A stretch of 64,000 nucleotides of DNA from NCBI GenBank assembly GCA_016868035.1, contig VGID01000018.1, forward strand, positions 1-64,000, read 5' to 3'. Positions 63,930 to 64,000 of the stretch are shown here, piece after piece. How positions within the stretch are numbered: the first letter of the stretch is position 1; the number at the start of each line of letters is the position of its first letter. The DNA is from Betaproteobacteria bacterium (lineage in GTDB: Bacteria > Pseudomonadota > Gammaproteobacteria > Burkholderiales > SG8-41). The position numbers and the translations under genes are program-made. The notes below the pieces were generated by a model. That model was given only the letters and a program-made list of their open reading frames with translations. It made no database searches and had not been told where the DNA came from.

Positions 63930-63974
63930 GTATCAGCGTTCGCAGAACACCCATGTATCAGCGTTCGCAGAACA
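63930..63974 (+). repeat. Two copies of a 20-bp direct repeat
   Basis: GTATCAGCGTTCGCAGAACA occurs at 63930-63949 and 63955-63974, 25 bases apart. This is close to the edge of the window; an assembly-end artefact or a binding-site pair are both possible. Confidence 0.6.
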
Positions 63975-64000
63975 GTTGCAGTAAGGTTTTGGTTTTTTGT

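Overview
The window looks like a high-GC betaproteobacterial chromosome. The evidence is the dapA-bamC-metallo-beta-lactamase order, a beta-type L16 hydroxylase, a DUF7931-like gene, a System I cytochrome c maturation (ccm) operon and FNR/Anr-type promoter boxes. All identifications come from reading the sequence; no database search was run.

Layout. (1) 1-6250 is a degraded accessory island. It holds a possible transposase tail, an N-terminal fragment of a D12 adenine methyltransferase, a HipA-like toxin tail, an intact AbiEi/AbiEii toxin-antitoxin pair with a clear operator, two genes of unknown function, a helicase tail, DUF2283 plus a truncated small partner, and a tyrosine integrase that has lost its catalytic end. 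(2) 6265-20421 is mostly housekeeping: mutS, mgtE, a secreted phosphoesterase, slyD, a peroxiredoxin, the L16 hydroxylase, a small lipoprotein, an FG-GAP protein, an MBL hydrolase, bamC and dapA. (3) 20510-26123 is a catabolic operon: an enolase-superfamily enzyme, a quinone-oxidoreductase-like enzyme, and a three-gene B12-dependent mutase set (S, L, E) related to glutamate mutase but with changed substrate-binding residues. (4) 26322-36273 carries a DM13 protein, a methyltransferase, three tandem paralogous membrane proteins, homospermidine synthase, a TctC-type binding protein, a SauS/EutE-type acylating aldehyde dehydrogenase and a two-subunit ADP-forming acyl-CoA ligase. (5) 36294-57776 is a copper and respiration island. 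It has a truncated P-type ATPase, a multicopper oxidase, a DUF411 protein with an in-frame TGA at a conserved Cys, MsrA, cytochromes c, a CuA subunit plus an atypical heme-copper oxidase subunit I, a Rieske protein, a MerR-type regulator, a copper ATPase with five N-terminal metal-binding modules, and many small membrane or metal-associated proteins. Three FNR/Anr-type palindromes placed as class II promoters suggest oxygen or NO control. (6) 58108-63836 is ccmABCDEFG, which would mature the c-type cytochromes of region 5.

Many gene gaps hold a peculiar kind of repeat: short degenerate tandem units on one side, a spacer, then the same units inverted. Several are nested, with a CCGCCGAT-type outer arm and a different inner arm. 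They form a family and are described separately.

The most notable observations are the candidate selenocysteine DUF411 protein, the oxidase subunit I with Tyr in place of the high-spin heme ligand and of one CuB ligand, the glutamate-mutase-like enzyme with two substrate-contacting residues lost, and the nested inverted repeats. No rRNA, tRNA or CRISPR array was seen.
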